DNA of 46,827 nt from Brevibacterium senegalense (GTDB lineage Bacteria > Actinomycetota > Actinomycetes > Actinomycetales > Brevibacteriaceae), in contig DYUK01000109.1 of assembly GCA_020743695.1 (NCBI GenBank), positions 1-46,827 on the forward strand, in the 5' to 3' direction. The notes under the pieces were generated by a model. It saw only the letters and a program-made list of their open reading frames with translations, did not search any database and had not been told where the DNA came from. The translations under genes and the position numbers were made by a program. The number at the start of each line of letters is the position of its first letter. The stretch's first letter is position 1. Positions 18,984 through 31,149 of the stretch are shown in pieces.

Positions 18984-19931
18984 TCAGCCTATCGCGCGGG
19001 GGTGGGTCGAGGCGTACACCTCGCGGAGCGACTGCACGGTCACCCGCGTGTAGATCTGGGTCGTGACGACGGACGCGTGGCCCAGGAGCTCCTGCACGAC
19101 GCGGATGTCCGCCCCTCCCTCCAGCAGGTGGGTCGCGAAGGTGTGGCGCAGCGTGTGGGGCGTGACCCCCTCGACGCCCGCCTGCTCCGCCGCGCGGCGC
19201 ACGATCGTCCACGCGGACTGGCGGCTGAGCCTGCCACCGCGCTGGTTGAGGAAAACGGCGCCGGCCCGGTCCGTGCTGCGGGCCCGCGCGGCGAGTGCGG
19301 GCCGGCTGCGGACCAGCCACGCGTCCAGCGCTGTGCGCGCGTGGGAGCCCACCGGTACCAGCCGCTCCTTCGCCCCCTTCCCGTAGAGGCGCACGGTCCC
19401 GTGGGCGAGGTCGAGGTCGTCGAGGTCGAGGCCCACGGCCTCGCTGATGCGGGCGCCGGTCGCGTAGAGCAGCTCCAGCAGCGCCGCCGCCCGCTGCTGG
19501 ACGGCCTCGTCGCCCTGGGTCGTGCGCAGCAGCGCCTCCACCTGGGACAGGGTGAGGCCGGACGGCAGCCGCTCCGCCTGCCGGGGCGGCGGCAGCGCGG
19601 CGGCGGGATCGCTCGTGACGACCCCCTCGCCCAGCAGGTGGTCGTGGAGGCGGCGGATCGCGACGACGATGCGGGCGCGGGAGGCCGGCGCGAGGCCGTC
19701 CTCCTCGAGGCGCGCGCGGAACGCCAGCAGATCCTGCTCCGTCACCTGGGAGAAGGCGGCGGTCCCCCGGTCGTCGAGCCACGCCAGGTAGCGGCCCAGG
19801 TCGCGCGCGTAGGCATCGACCGTGTTGCGCGAGAGACCGCGCTCCAGCTCGATGAGCGTGAGGTAGTCCTCGACGGGGGCCCGCAGGGCGCGCGGGACCT
19901 CGGGCAGCAGTTGGGCGCCGTGGCGTGCCAC
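18984..19931 (-). CDS. xerD: Site-specific tyrosine recombinase XerD
   Basis: GTG start at 19931 ([52 protein letters not shown]); [51 protein letters not shown]. Confidence 0.95.
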   Translation of the reverse strand: MARHGAQLLPEVPRALRAPVEDYLTLIELERGLSRNTVDAYARDLGRYLAWLDDRGTAAFSQVTEQDLLAFRARLEEDGLAPASRARIVVAIRRLHDHLLGEGVVTSDPAAALPPPRQAERLPSGLTLSQVEALLRTTQGDEAVQQRAAALLELLYATGARISEAVGLDLDDLDLAHGTVRLYGKGAKERLVPVGSHARTALDAWLVRSRPALAARARSTDRAGAVFLNQRGGRLSRQSAWTIVRRAAEQAGVEGVTPHTLRHTFATHLLEGGADIRVVQELLGHASVVTTQIYTRVTVQSLREVYASTHPRAIG

Positions 19932-19932
19932 G

Positions 19933-22294
<2,362 letters not shown>

Positions 22295-23428
22295 TCAGCG
22301 ACGGTGCGCCAGCGCCTCCGCGTAGACGTCCAGCAGATCGTCCGCGATGAACCGCGCGGGGTCCGCGTCGTCGACCCTGCGCCGCACCGCGAACGCCGCC
22401 TGGGTGCGCTGCGCCGGGGAGTCCAGCAGGTCCGCGATCGCGTGCTGGAGGCCGGCCGTGTCCGCCGGATCGACGCGGACGGCGGCGTCGCCCCACGGGC
22501 GCGCCGTGCGCTCGGTGCCCAGGACGACGGTCGCCCGGCCCAGCTGCATGAGGCCCTCCGCGTCGACCGCCGTCATGTCCTTCGTCGCGACGACGACGTC
22601 CGCCGCGGCCAGCACGTCCGCCGCGGCGCCCTCGTCCGCCAGGACGATCGGGTGACGGCGGGTGAAGTTCCGCTCGACCGTGCTGCGCTCGCGGCCGGAG
22701 CCGGTGAGGGCGAACACGACCCGGCGGTCCGGCCGGTGGTCGAACATCGTCATCCCGGCCTCGAGGAGGGTCGTGAGCTCGTCGCCGTCGACGACGCGCT
22801 GCGGCGAGGCGACGAGGAAGGCGCCCGCGGGCACGTCGAGGTTCTCGCGGGTCTGCGCACGGCCCACGACCGGGGCCAGTCGCTTCGACACGTCCGGCGT
22901 GCGCAGCTGCGCGCGCTCCGTGACCGGCACGGTGTCCGCGAAGGAGTCCGCGATCGGGTCCGTCGTGCCCAGGACGACGGCGGCGGTCCGCTGGACGATC
23001 CGCGCGGAGGCGCCGTCGACGACCGCCGAGCTGCGGTGCCGCCCCACCGTCGCGACGAGGGCCGGACGCAGCCGGGCGGGCAGCCCCGTCATGGCGGCGC
23101 CGGCCAGTGCGGCGGCGTGGAGGCCGTGGGCATGCACGACGTCGACGTGCCGGTAGTGCTGGTGCAGGGTCAGGCTGGAGTCCGGGTCGGAGAGGGTCAC
23201 GTGGTTGCGCGCGGCGATCGGGATGATCGCCAGCAGCGGCGAGTCCGGCAGGTCGAGCGCGCTCACGATCGAGTCCCGCGCGGCGACGGCGACGTGACGG
23301 CCGGAGGCCAGATGTCCGCGGATCGCGTCAGATGCGACCTCACCCACGGCCCCGCGCAGCGTCGTGACGACGTGGAGGATGCGGGTGTCGGGTGACACTC
23401 CGCCCTGGACTGCCTGCTCAGCGTGCAT
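22295..23428 (-). CDS. Glycosyltransferase-like protein (GT4-like, divergent)
   Basis: TRILHVVTTLRGAVGEVASDAIRGHLASGRHVAVAARD...VDVVHAHGLHAAALAG...; degenerate C-terminal GT4 signature. Confidence 0.72.
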   Translation of the reverse strand: MHAEQAVQGGVSPDTRILHVVTTLRGAVGEVASDAIRGHLASGRHVAVAARDSIVSALDLPDSPLLAIIPIAARNHVTLSDPDSSLTLHQHYRHVDVVHAHGLHAAALAGAAMTGLPARLRPALVATVGRHRSSAVVDGASARIVQRTAAVVLGTTDPIADSFADTVPVTERAQLRTPDVSKRLAPVVGRAQTRENLDVPAGAFLVASPQRVVDGDELTTLLEAGMTMFDHRPDRRVVFALTGSGRERSTVERNFTRRHPIVLADEGAAADVLAAADVVVATKDMTAVDAEGLMQLGRATVVLGTERTARPWGDAAVRVDPADTAGLQHAIADLLDSPAQRTQAAFAVRRRVDDADPARFIADDLLDVYAEALAHRR

Positions 23429-23473
23429 GTGCGTTTCCTTCCGGTGTGGCGACGGCGCTCCGCCACGCCCAGC

Positions 23474-24604
23474 CTACCGGCTGACCTCCGCGTACGCGGA
23501 CCGGGCCGCTGCGGCCGCGTCCTCCTCCGTGGGCAGGTCGAGGGCGCGCAGCGCCGCCTTCCGGCCCAGCTCCTGTCGCAGCCCCGGATCGTCCAGCAGC
23601 CGGCGCAGGCCCGCCGCGAACGCCCGGGAGTCGCCGGCGGGCACGAGGATCCCCGCGTCCTGGACGAGGCCCGGAGTGCCGCCCGTCGCGGTCGCGAGGA
23701 TCGCGCGGCCGGCCAGCATGGCCTCCTGCAGGACGAGGGCGCGGGCCTCCCAGCGGCTGGAGAGGACGAAGATGTCGCTCACCTGGTTGAGCGCGGCGAT
23801 GTCGGAGCGCTGGCCCAGGAAGTGGACGGCGGGTCGCCGCCCGTTGCGCGCGTGCTCGTCGATGCGCTGCTCCAGCCGCTCCGCCTCCGCCTCATCCGCG
23901 GAGCCCGCGATGAGGCACTGCGCCTCCGGATGGTCGGGGGCGATGTCCGCGAGCGCGTCGACGAGCACGTCGTAGTCCTTCTGCGGTGCGATCCGGCCCA
24001 CCGCCAGGATGAGGGGGCCGGTGAGCGGGATGTCCAGGTCCCGGCTGAGCGAGCTGCGCAGCAGATCCGAGTTCACGTCCTCGGCGAAGCCCTCCGGTGG
24101 GGACGCCGCGGGCGCGAACGACGCCGAGGCCGCCCCCAGGTCGCGGGCGAGCTCGACGAGGTCTTCGCTGACGCCCAGGACGCGGTCCGCGCCGCGCGCG
24201 ATCGCGGTCGCGACGGCGCGCTCCGCGCGACCGCGGGCACCGGAGCTCATGAGCGTGTTGTGCCAGCTGGAGACGAAGCCGGGACGCCCGCGCATCCCCG
24301 TGAGGGACGCGAGGGTCACGAGGGAGGCGCGGAAGCCGTGCGCGTGGACGACGTCCGCGTGGAACGTCGTGATGAGTCGACGGAGTCGACGGGCGGTCAC
24401 GGCGTCCCGCGGCGACACGGTCGTGCCGATCTCCAGCGGGGCGAAGCGGACGCGGGTGCCGTCCGCGAAGCCGAACTGCTCCTGCGTCCGGGCGGGCCCG
24501 ATGACCCCCACGGTGTCGCCCTGGTCCGCCAGGCTGCGGGCCAGTGCGGCGACGTGCGTGCCCACGCCCCCCGTGGAGGTGCCCAGAACGATGAGGATGC
24601 GCAT
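23474..24604 (-). CDS. Glycosyltransferase family 4 protein
   Basis: MRILIVLGTSTGGVGTHVAALARSLADQGD...VDVVHAHGFRASLVTLAS...LILAVGRIAPQKDYDVLVDAL...FVLSSRWEARALVLQEAMLAGRAILATATGGTPGLV. Confidence 0.92.
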   Translation of the reverse strand: MRILIVLGTSTGGVGTHVAALARSLADQGDTVGVIGPARTQEQFGFADGTRVRFAPLEIGTTVSPRDAVTARRLRRLITTFHADVVHAHGFRASLVTLASLTGMRGRPGFVSSWHNTLMSSGARGRAERAVATAIARGADRVLGVSEDLVELARDLGAASASFAPAASPPEGFAEDVNSDLLRSSLSRDLDIPLTGPLILAVGRIAPQKDYDVLVDALADIAPDHPEAQCLIAGSADEAEAERLEQRIDEHARNGRRPAVHFLGQRSDIAALNQVSDIFVLSSRWEARALVLQEAMLAGRAILATATGGTPGLVQDAGILVPAGDSRAFAAGLRRLLDDPGLRQELGRKAALRALDLPTEEDAAAAARSAYAEVSR

Positions 24605-24682
24605 GTGCGTGTCGACCTTCCCAGAGCGTCCGCGTCCCGGTGTCCCCCGGTGACCGTCGCTCACCAGAGTAACGTCTGCGCC

Positions 24683-26281
24683 TCAGCGCAGCGCCCGCAG
24701 ATGGGTGAGTGCGGTGCGGTCCAGCAGCGCCACGAGTGCCGCGCCCGTCAGCACGGCCGCGGTGCCGGCGGCCAGGCCCGCGACGACGGAGGGCACCGGC
24801 GCGTGTCCCAGCAGCTCGCCCAGGCCCCGTGCTGTGAAAGTGCCCGTGAGCGAGCCCAGGACGGCGCCCGCTCCGGCGACCAGGAGGGTGCGCGGCAGAC
24901 CGGCCAGCGCGGTCGAGCCGCGGGCGCGGAGGATCCCCAGCAGGAGGACGAGTCCCGCGATCGTCATGCCCACGACGTGGGCGGCGCCCACAAGGACGAG
25001 GGTCCGCGGGGCCGGCGCCGCGGTGACGAGCGGGATGCCCGCGACGACGCTCAGCGCGACGGCGGACCAGCCGATCGCCGTGGCGATCGCCGCGATCCGG
25101 GATCGCTCCAGTGCGTAGAAGACGCGGGTGCCCCACGCGACGAAGCACCAGCCGGGCACCGCCCACGCGATGACGCGGACGGTGTCGCTGAGGGCGGGGA
25201 AGACCTCGCCGGCTTCGGACCGGGCCGCGTCGAGTCCGCCGAAGAAGTGCCCCAGCGGACCGGCGGCGGCGAACAGGAGTGCCGCGCCCAGCAGGCCCAG
25301 CACCACGACGAGCCGGGACGTGCGCGCGATCATCCGGTCCGTGTCCTTCGTCGCCTGCGGGTCGGAGGCCAGTTCGGACAGCCGCGGGAACGCGATCGTC
25401 GCGACCGGCACCGCGAGCACGGCGTACGGCAGCAGGTAGACCGCCTGCACGTAGCTGAAGACGACGAAGACGCCCGCGCCGCCCACGCGGTTGGCGACGA
25501 CCATGATGATGAGGATCGCCGCCTGCTGCGCCAGGAGGACGGCCATGCCGGCGGCGGCCAGGCGGACGGCCCGGCGCCCGGCCCCCACCGGGAAGCGGAG
25601 GGTCGGCCGCAGGCGCAGGCCGGTCCGCGCCGTGGGGAGCGCGAGCGGCAGGGCCAGCGCCGCGACCCCCGCGGTCGTGCCCCACCCCAGCAGGGCCAGT
25701 GCGGCCGGATCGTCGGGTGCGACCTCGGGCCCCCGCAGCCGGGCGTAGCCCACGTACACGGCGATGACGAGCAGGCTGGACAGCAGCGGCATGAAAGCCG
25801 GCCACAGGAACTTCCGGTGCGCCTGCAGCACGCCCGTCAGCACGCCCCCGATCCCGTAGAGGACCAGCTGCGGTGCGAAGACGAGGAGGAAGCCCGAGGC
25901 GTACTCGGCCTGGGCGGGATCGCCCAGCAGAGCGTGGGCGATCGGCCGGCTGAAGACGGCGACGAGGATCGCCAGCGGCAGGGTGACGGCGACGGACCAC
26001 GTCAGCAGTGCGGAGGCGATGCGGGAGGCCGTCCGCGTGTCCGCGCGGGCCAGGGGGCCCGCCAGCAGAGGGACGACCGCGCCGGCCAGCGCACCACCGG
26101 CGACGACCTCGAAGAGGATGTTCGGGACCTGGTTCGCGGACTGGTAGGCGGTGCCCACCGCACCGGCCCCCACCGTGGGCGAGAAGACGATCCACCGCAG
26201 GAAGCCGACGAGGCGCGACAGGAGCGTCGCGACGGACACCAGCAGCGCCGCGGACGCCGCGAATCGCAGCAGGCGGGGCAT
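24683..26281 (-). CDS. MurJ/MviN-family lipid-linked oligosaccharide flippase
   Basis: 532 aa multi-TM; SVATLLSRLVGFLRWIVFSPTVGAGAVGTAYQSANQVPNILFEVVAGGALAGAVVPLLA. Confidence 0.88.
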   Translation of the reverse strand: MPRLLRFAASAALLVSVATLLSRLVGFLRWIVFSPTVGAGAVGTAYQSANQVPNILFEVVAGGALAGAVVPLLAGPLARADTRTASRIASALLTWSVAVTLPLAILVAVFSRPIAHALLGDPAQAEYASGFLLVFAPQLVLYGIGGVLTGVLQAHRKFLWPAFMPLLSSLLVIAVYVGYARLRGPEVAPDDPAALALLGWGTTAGVAALALPLALPTARTGLRLRPTLRFPVGAGRRAVRLAAAGMAVLLAQQAAILIIMVVANRVGGAGVFVVFSYVQAVYLLPYAVLAVPVATIAFPRLSELASDPQATKDTDRMIARTSRLVVVLGLLGAALLFAAAGPLGHFFGGLDAARSEAGEVFPALSDTVRVIAWAVPGWCFVAWGTRVFYALERSRIAAIATAIGWSAVALSVVAGIPLVTAAPAPRTLVLVGAAHVVGMTIAGLVLLLGILRARGSTALAGLPRTLLVAGAGAVLGSLTGTFTARGLGELLGHAPVPSVVAGLAAGTAAVLTGAALVALLDRTALTHLRALR

Positions 26282-27138
26282 CAGCGTCCCATGGCGTCGA
26301 ACTCGCGCAGGCCGGGGGTCCGCTCGATGACGCGGGTGAACGACACCCGCTCACTGGCCAGTGTGAGCGCCGCCAGTCCCGCGAGCTCGCAGGCCAGCCG
26401 CGGACGGGAGGCGGTGAGCGCGGCGCGCAGGCCCAGAGCGGCGCCCAGGGCGTTCGCGCCGGCGTCGCCCAGCATCGTCGCCCCGCGCAGGTCGTCCGGC
26501 AGCAGTACTGCCGTCACGCCCACGACACCGGCGCCCACGGCACCGCTGGCCGCGGTCGCCCGCCGGCCATCCACCAGCGTCTGGACGCCCGCGATGACGA
26601 GCCCCGCCTTGAGGGCGCGGCCGGGCCGCAGGTCCAGCAGATTCAGGAGGTTCGCGGTGCCGGCGATGACGCCCCCGGCCAGGACGGCATCCACGGCACG
26701 GCCGGCAGGCGTCGTCGCGTCCGTGCGCAGCAGTGCCGCGGCCGCGACCGAGGCGACCGGGATGCCGATGACCTTGAGCGCCCCCGTCGTCACCCGGCCG
26801 CGGCGCAGGGCGCCCAGGTGTCCGCGCAGGCCCTTGGACGCACCGCGCTCCGCGAAGTCGTCGACCGCACCCAGCACTCCCGCGGCTCCCACCGCGGTGA
26901 GGGCCGCGGTCCGCGGAACGGCTCCGGGCACGCAGGCGGCGGCGACCATCAGGCCGCCGGCCGCGACTGGCCCCTCGACGAGCGACACGGGGTCGCCGGC
27001 GTGATTGGTGCGCACCAGCCGCGGGATCCGCTGATCCGCGGTGCGGCGCAGGCGCATCGCCGCCCAGGCGACCGTCCCCGCCGCCAGCCCCACGGCCGCA
27101 GCGCGCAGGATGCCCGGTGCGGTTCCTGCAGCACTCAT
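26281..27138 (-). CDS. MraY/WecA-like polyprenyl-phosphate phosphoglycosyltransferase family membrane protein
   Basis: VRTNHAGDPVSLVEGPVAAGGL, GAVDDFAERGASKGLRGHLGALRRGRVTTGALK, NLLNLLDLRPGRALK, MLGDAGANALGAALG match the family motif order. Confidence 0.75.
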   Translation of the reverse strand: MSAAGTAPGILRAAAVGLAAGTVAWAAMRLRRTADQRIPRLVRTNHAGDPVSLVEGPVAAGGLMVAAACVPGAVPRTAALTAVGAAGVLGAVDDFAERGASKGLRGHLGALRRGRVTTGALKVIGIPVASVAAAALLRTDATTPAGRAVDAVLAGGVIAGTANLLNLLDLRPGRALKAGLVIAGVQTLVDGRRATAASGAVGAGVVGVTAVLLPDDLRGATMLGDAGANALGAALGLRAALTASRPRLACELAGLAALTLASERVSFTRVIERTPGLREFDAMGR

Positions 27139-27152
27139 GTCCGGCCCCCGCC

Positions 27153-28178
27153 TCACTGCGCGGCGTCCGGCAGCACGGCGGTCGCCCCGGATCCGGTCCC
27201 GTAGTCGCCGAACGTCCCGTCCAGCGCGGCCTGCGTCACGAGGGGCACGAGGACCGGCCCGGTCGCCAGGTCCGTGCCGTCGACGGTCGAGAGGTCGACG
27301 CGGTCCGCGCGCAGGTCGGCCAGCAGGCCCGCCTCCGCCGAGGACGTGGGGCCCGCGACGACCGTCGTCGTCTCCCCCGCCAGTGCGGAGGAGAACCCGG
27401 ACAGGGCGATGAGCTGGGCGGACTCCGGCTGCGCGGCCTCCGCCGTCGCGGACGCGCTGGGAGTGGGGTCCGCGGTCGTGTCCTCCGCCACGCCGGGGCT
27501 CAGCACGACGACGGCGTCCGCGTCCGTCCATTCCCCGCGGTCGATCCGGCCGGCCTCCGCGAGCACGTCGAAGAGGTCCTCCGAGGCCGCCCGCGCGTCG
27601 TCCTCGGACTGCTGGGACCCGTCCGCGGACTCCGTGGGCTGGGAGGCCGGTGCGGTCTCCTCACCGTCCCCGGCCTCGGCGTCGTCCGCTGCCGGCTGGG
27701 TGCCCAGCGCGCGCGCCAGGGCCTGGGTCACGACGGCCGCGTCGTCCTCCGGCAGCGTGGGGTCCGCGTCGCGCAGCGCGGTCACGAGGGCCTCGTCCGG
27801 GGCGGAGAAGGTCGACTCCGTGAAGTCCAGATCGGTGGCCACACCACCGCCGGCCTCTTCGATCCGGGCGCTGATCGCATCCGCTTCGTCGTGGTCCGCG
27901 CCGTTCGCCCGGACGAGGACGACGGACCGGTCCTCGAGCGCGTCCGCGACGAGGTCCGAGGCGGTCGCCTCGACGAACGCGGCCGTCTGCTGGGTCTGCT
28001 CCCGCGACACGTCCAGATCCGTCCGCAGCTGGTCGCGGTCCGCCCGCAGGCTGTCGACCTGCGAGGTGAGCGAACTGCCGATGGGGCCCTGCAGCGGACC
28101 GGCGCCCAGGACGATGCCCACCGCCAGCGCGAGGAAGACGGAGATGAGGGAGACGAGGTGGTAGCGGAAGTCGATCAC
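27153..28178 (-). CDS. MctB/SteB-like copper transporter family envelope protein
   Basis: GTG start at 28178: VIDFRYHLVSLISVFLALAVGIVLGAGPLQGPIGSSLTSQVDSLRADRDQLRTDL; N-terminal TM plus coiled coil; next to steA. Confidence 0.88.
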   Translation of the reverse strand: MIDFRYHLVSLISVFLALAVGIVLGAGPLQGPIGSSLTSQVDSLRADRDQLRTDLDVSREQTQQTAAFVEATASDLVADALEDRSVVLVRANGADHDEADAISARIEEAGGGVATDLDFTESTFSAPDEALVTALRDADPTLPEDDAAVVTQALARALGTQPAADDAEAGDGEETAPASQPTESADGSQQSEDDARAASEDLFDVLAEAGRIDRGEWTDADAVVVLSPGVAEDTTADPTPSASATAEAAQPESAQLIALSGFSSALAGETTTVVAGPTSSAEAGLLADLRADRVDLSTVDGTDLATGPVLVPLVTQAALDGTFGDYGTGSGATAVLPDAAQ

Positions 28179-28185
28179 GGGATGC

Positions 28186-29424
28186 TCAGTTCGTGGGTGT
28201 CGTGGGCCAGGGGGCTGCGGGGAGGGCTTCTGCGGAGGAGCCGCCGAACAGGTCGCCCAGCCATTGGAAGAATCCGTCGAACTGGGCGGCGAGCAGGCCG
28301 AACGCGGTCTGCCCCGCAGCGGTCGCGGACACTGCAGCACCCAATGCGACCAGACCGGCCAACGCCAGCAGCATGAGCTGCATCGTGCCGATCCGCTGCC
28401 GGTACAGGAGGGACACGCCCTTCGCGTCCAGCAGCTTGCTGCCCACCCGCAGGCGCGTGATGAACGTCGAGGCCATGCCCTTGCGGCCCTTGTCGAGGAA
28501 CTCGATGAGGGTGTCGTGGGTGCCCACCGCGACGATGAGCTGCGCGCCCTTGTCGTCCGCCAGCAGCATCGCGATGTCCTCACTGGTGCCGGAGGCGGGG
28601 AACGTGACGCACTCGACGCCCAGGTCGCTCACCCGCTCCACGCCGGGGGCGCGGCCGTCCTTGTACGCGTGGACGACGATCTCCGCGCCGCTGGTGAGCG
28701 CCGCGTCGGACACGGAGTCCATGTCGCCCACGATCATGTCCGGCTGATGGCCGGCCTCCAGGATCGCATCCGCGCCGCCGTCCACCCCGATGAGCACCGG
28801 ACGGTGCTCGCGGATGTAGGGGCGCAGCATCGCGAGGTCCTCCTTGTAGTGGTAGCCGCGCACCACGATGAGCGCGTGCCGGCCCTGGAAGGAGGTGCGC
28901 ACCTGCGGCACCTGCAGGCCGTCGGTCAGGAGATCCGAGTCCTTCTGGACATATTCGACGGTGTTCTCGACGAAGTCGCTCAGCACCTCCGTCATCCCGG
29001 ACTCCGCGTCCGCCATCGCGGTCGCGATGGTGTCCGCGGTCTGCACGGTGCCGGTGGCGATCTCCTCACCGTCGCGCAGCAGGGAGCCCTCAGCCACCGA
29101 CAGCTCCTCGCCCTCCTCGACGCGGCCGTCGAAGAGGTCCTCGCCGAAGTCGTCGATGAGCGGGATGCCCGCGGACACGATGATGCCGGGGCCCAGGTTG
29201 GGGTAGGCACCGGACACGGACCGGTGCGCGTTGAGGACCGCCGCAGGGCGGCAGTCGACGAGCGCCTCCGCGGACACGCGGTCTATGTCCGCGTGCCGGA
29301 TGATCGCGATGTCTCCGGGCTGGAGTCGCTTCGTGAGGTCCTTCGTCCGCCGGTCGATCCGGACGATCGCCGGGCCCACCGCGGCCTCGGTGTCCACCCT
29401 CTCTCGGGTTCTGCGCAGAATCAT
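28186..29424 (-). CDS. steA: SteA-like cell-envelope protein (Rv1697-like)
   Basis: 412 aa; KRLQPGDIAIIRHADIDRVSAEALVDCRPAAVLNAHRSVSGAYPNLGPGIIVSAGIPLIDDFGEDLF; C-terminal TM helix; between recN and mctB-like gene. Confidence 0.88.
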   Translation of the reverse strand: MILRRTRERVDTEAAVGPAIVRIDRRTKDLTKRLQPGDIAIIRHADIDRVSAEALVDCRPAAVLNAHRSVSGAYPNLGPGIIVSAGIPLIDDFGEDLFDGRVEEGEELSVAEGSLLRDGEEIATGTVQTADTIATAMADAESGMTEVLSDFVENTVEYVQKDSDLLTDGLQVPQVRTSFQGRHALIVVRGYHYKEDLAMLRPYIREHRPVLIGVDGGADAILEAGHQPDMIVGDMDSVSDAALTSGAEIVVHAYKDGRAPGVERVSDLGVECVTFPASGTSEDIAMLLADDKGAQLIVAVGTHDTLIEFLDKGRKGMASTFITRLRVGSKLLDAKGVSLLYRQRIGTMQLMLLALAGLVALGAAVSATAAGQTAFGLLAAQFDGFFQWLGDLFGGSSAEALPAAPWPTTPTN

Positions 29425-29442
29425 GGTGAGAACATCATCCCA

Positions 29443-31149
29443 TCAGTCCCTGCGGAAGCCCGTCTTCGACGCGTCCGCGTCGCGCACCAGCTCCTCCGCG
29501 TGCGCACGGGCGGAGGCGGAATCGGACATGCCCGCCAGCATGCGGGCGAGCTCCTGGGTGCGCTCCTCCCCCGCCAGCTCGCGGACTCCGGACACCGCAC
29601 CGGTGCCCTCGTCCGTCTTGCGGACGACCAGGTGGTGGTCCGCCCACGCCGCGACCTGAGGCAGATGTGTCACGACGATCACCTGCGAGGAGGTCGCCAG
29701 TCGGGCGAGTCGCCGCCCGATCTCGACGGCCGCCGCACCTCCCACGCCGGCGTCGACCTCGTCGAAGACGAAGGTGGGGAAGGTCTCCGTACGGGCCCGC
29801 ACCACCTCGATCGCGAGCATGACGCGCGACAGCTCGCCGCCCGAGGCTGAACGGCCGATGTCCGTGGGGTCCGCGGCCGTGTGGGACCGGAACAGGAGGC
29901 GCACGTCGTCCGCGCCGTGGGCCGCGGGCGTCGCCTCCTCGACGGCGAACTCGAGGGAGGCGTGCGGCATCGCGAGTGCCGCAAGCTCCTCGCCCACCTG
30001 CGCGCAGAAGTCCTCCGCCGTGCGCCGGCGCACGGCGCGCAGGGCCTCTCCCGCCTGCGTCAACGCCTGGGCGGCCTCCTCGAGGCGGGTGTCCATGTCC
30101 CCCAGGCTCGCCTCGGAGTTCTCCAGGTCCAGCAGCTCCGCACCGGCCTGCTCCTCGAACGCGAGGACGGCGTCGAGGTCCTCCCCGTAGGCGCTCAGGG
30201 AGCCCAGCAGTGCCCGGCGCTCCTCCGTCTGCTCGAGCGACTGACCTTCGTCGTCGCCGAACCCGGCCAGATAGGACGAGAGGTCCGCACCCGTGTCCGC
30301 CAGTCGCACGGCGATGTCGTCCAGCGCCTCCATCGCGCCGGAGAGTGTCTCGTCGACCGCGCCGGCACGGCCCAGGGATTCCGCCGCCTGCGCGATGAGC
30401 GCGGTCGCGCTCTGGGCGTCGTCCCACTCGCTGCCCAGCAGCAGGTCGTGGGCGCGGCCCACGGACTGCTGGAGCTCCTCCGCCGCACCCAGGCGGGCGG
30501 CGAGCGCCGTGAGCTCCGCGTCCTCGCCGGGGACGGGCCGGACCTCGTCGATCGCCTCGAGGGCCGTGCGCAGGAAGTGCATGCGGGCGGCCCGCTCCGA
30601 TCGCGTCTCCTCGAGGCGCGCATGCTCCGCGGTCAGCGCGCGGTGGGCGTCGAAGGCGGACGTGTAGGCGTCCCGTGCGGACCGGCCGGCCTCGCCCGCG
30701 AGCGCGTCGAGGAGTGCACGCTGCTGGGCCTGGCCGCGCAGGGTCAGCTGCTCGGACTGACCGTGCATGCTCACGAGGTCCGCACCCACGTCCTTGAGGA
30801 CGCCCAGGGGCACAGTCCGGCCGCCCGCGGTGGCGCGGGCCCGCCCCTCGCGCGGCAGCATCCGGGTGAGCACCGCCTCGCCGTCTGCGTCTCCGCCGGC
30901 CTCCTCGATCCGCTCCGCGGCCTGCGAGCCGCCGGCCGGGAGCGCGAAGACGCCCTCGACGGTCGCCCGGTCCGCGTCCCGGCGCACGGCGGAGGAATCC
31001 GCGCGGGCGCCCGTCAGCAGGTCGAGCGCGGTGATGAACATCGTCTTGCCCGCTCCGGTCTCGCCCGTCACGGCGGTGAGGCCGGTGCCCAGGTCGATGT
31101 GCGCGGAGGTGATGACGCCCAGGTTCTCGATGCCGATCGAGCTGATCAT
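29443..31149 (-). CDS. recN: DNA repair protein RecN
   Basis: MISSIGIENLGVITSAHIDLGTGLTAVTGETGAGKTMFITALDLLTGARAD...SGGELSRVMLAIEVV...FVFDEVDAGVGG. Confidence 0.96.
   Translation of the reverse strand: MISSIGIENLGVITSAHIDLGTGLTAVTGETGAGKTMFITALDLLTGARADSSAVRRDADRATVEGVFALPAGGSQAAERIEEAGGDADGEAVLTRMLPREGRARATAGGRTVPLGVLKDVGADLVSMHGQSEQLTLRGQAQQRALLDALAGEAGRSARDAYTSAFDAHRALTAEHARLEETRSERAARMHFLRTALEAIDEVRPVPGEDAELTALAARLGAAEELQQSVGRAHDLLLGSEWDDAQSATALIAQAAESLGRAGAVDETLSGAMEALDDIAVRLADTGADLSSYLAGFGDDEGQSLEQTEERRALLGSLSAYGEDLDAVLAFEEQAGAELLDLENSEASLGDMDTRLEEAAQALTQAGEALRAVRRRTAEDFCAQVGEELAALAMPHASLEFAVEEATPAAHGADDVRLLFRSHTAADPTDIGRSASGGELSRVMLAIEVVRARTETFPTFVFDEVDAGVGGAAAVEIGRRLARLATSSQVIVVTHLPQVAAWADHHLVVRKTDEGTGAVSGVRELAGEERTQELARMLAGMSDSASARAHAEELVRDADASKTGFRRD

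Noticed and set aside
18984-19931. Tyrosine recombinase as an integrase of a mobile element
   Set aside because: Sequence and context fit XerD; no att-like repeats, tRNA or phage genes nearby.
23423-27004. Plus-strand 1193-aa ORF, the longest in the window
   Set aside because: Antisense to the glycosyltransferase, MurJ-like and MraY-like genes; low-complexity G/R/Q/A composition without motifs; long open antisense frames are expected at this GC content.
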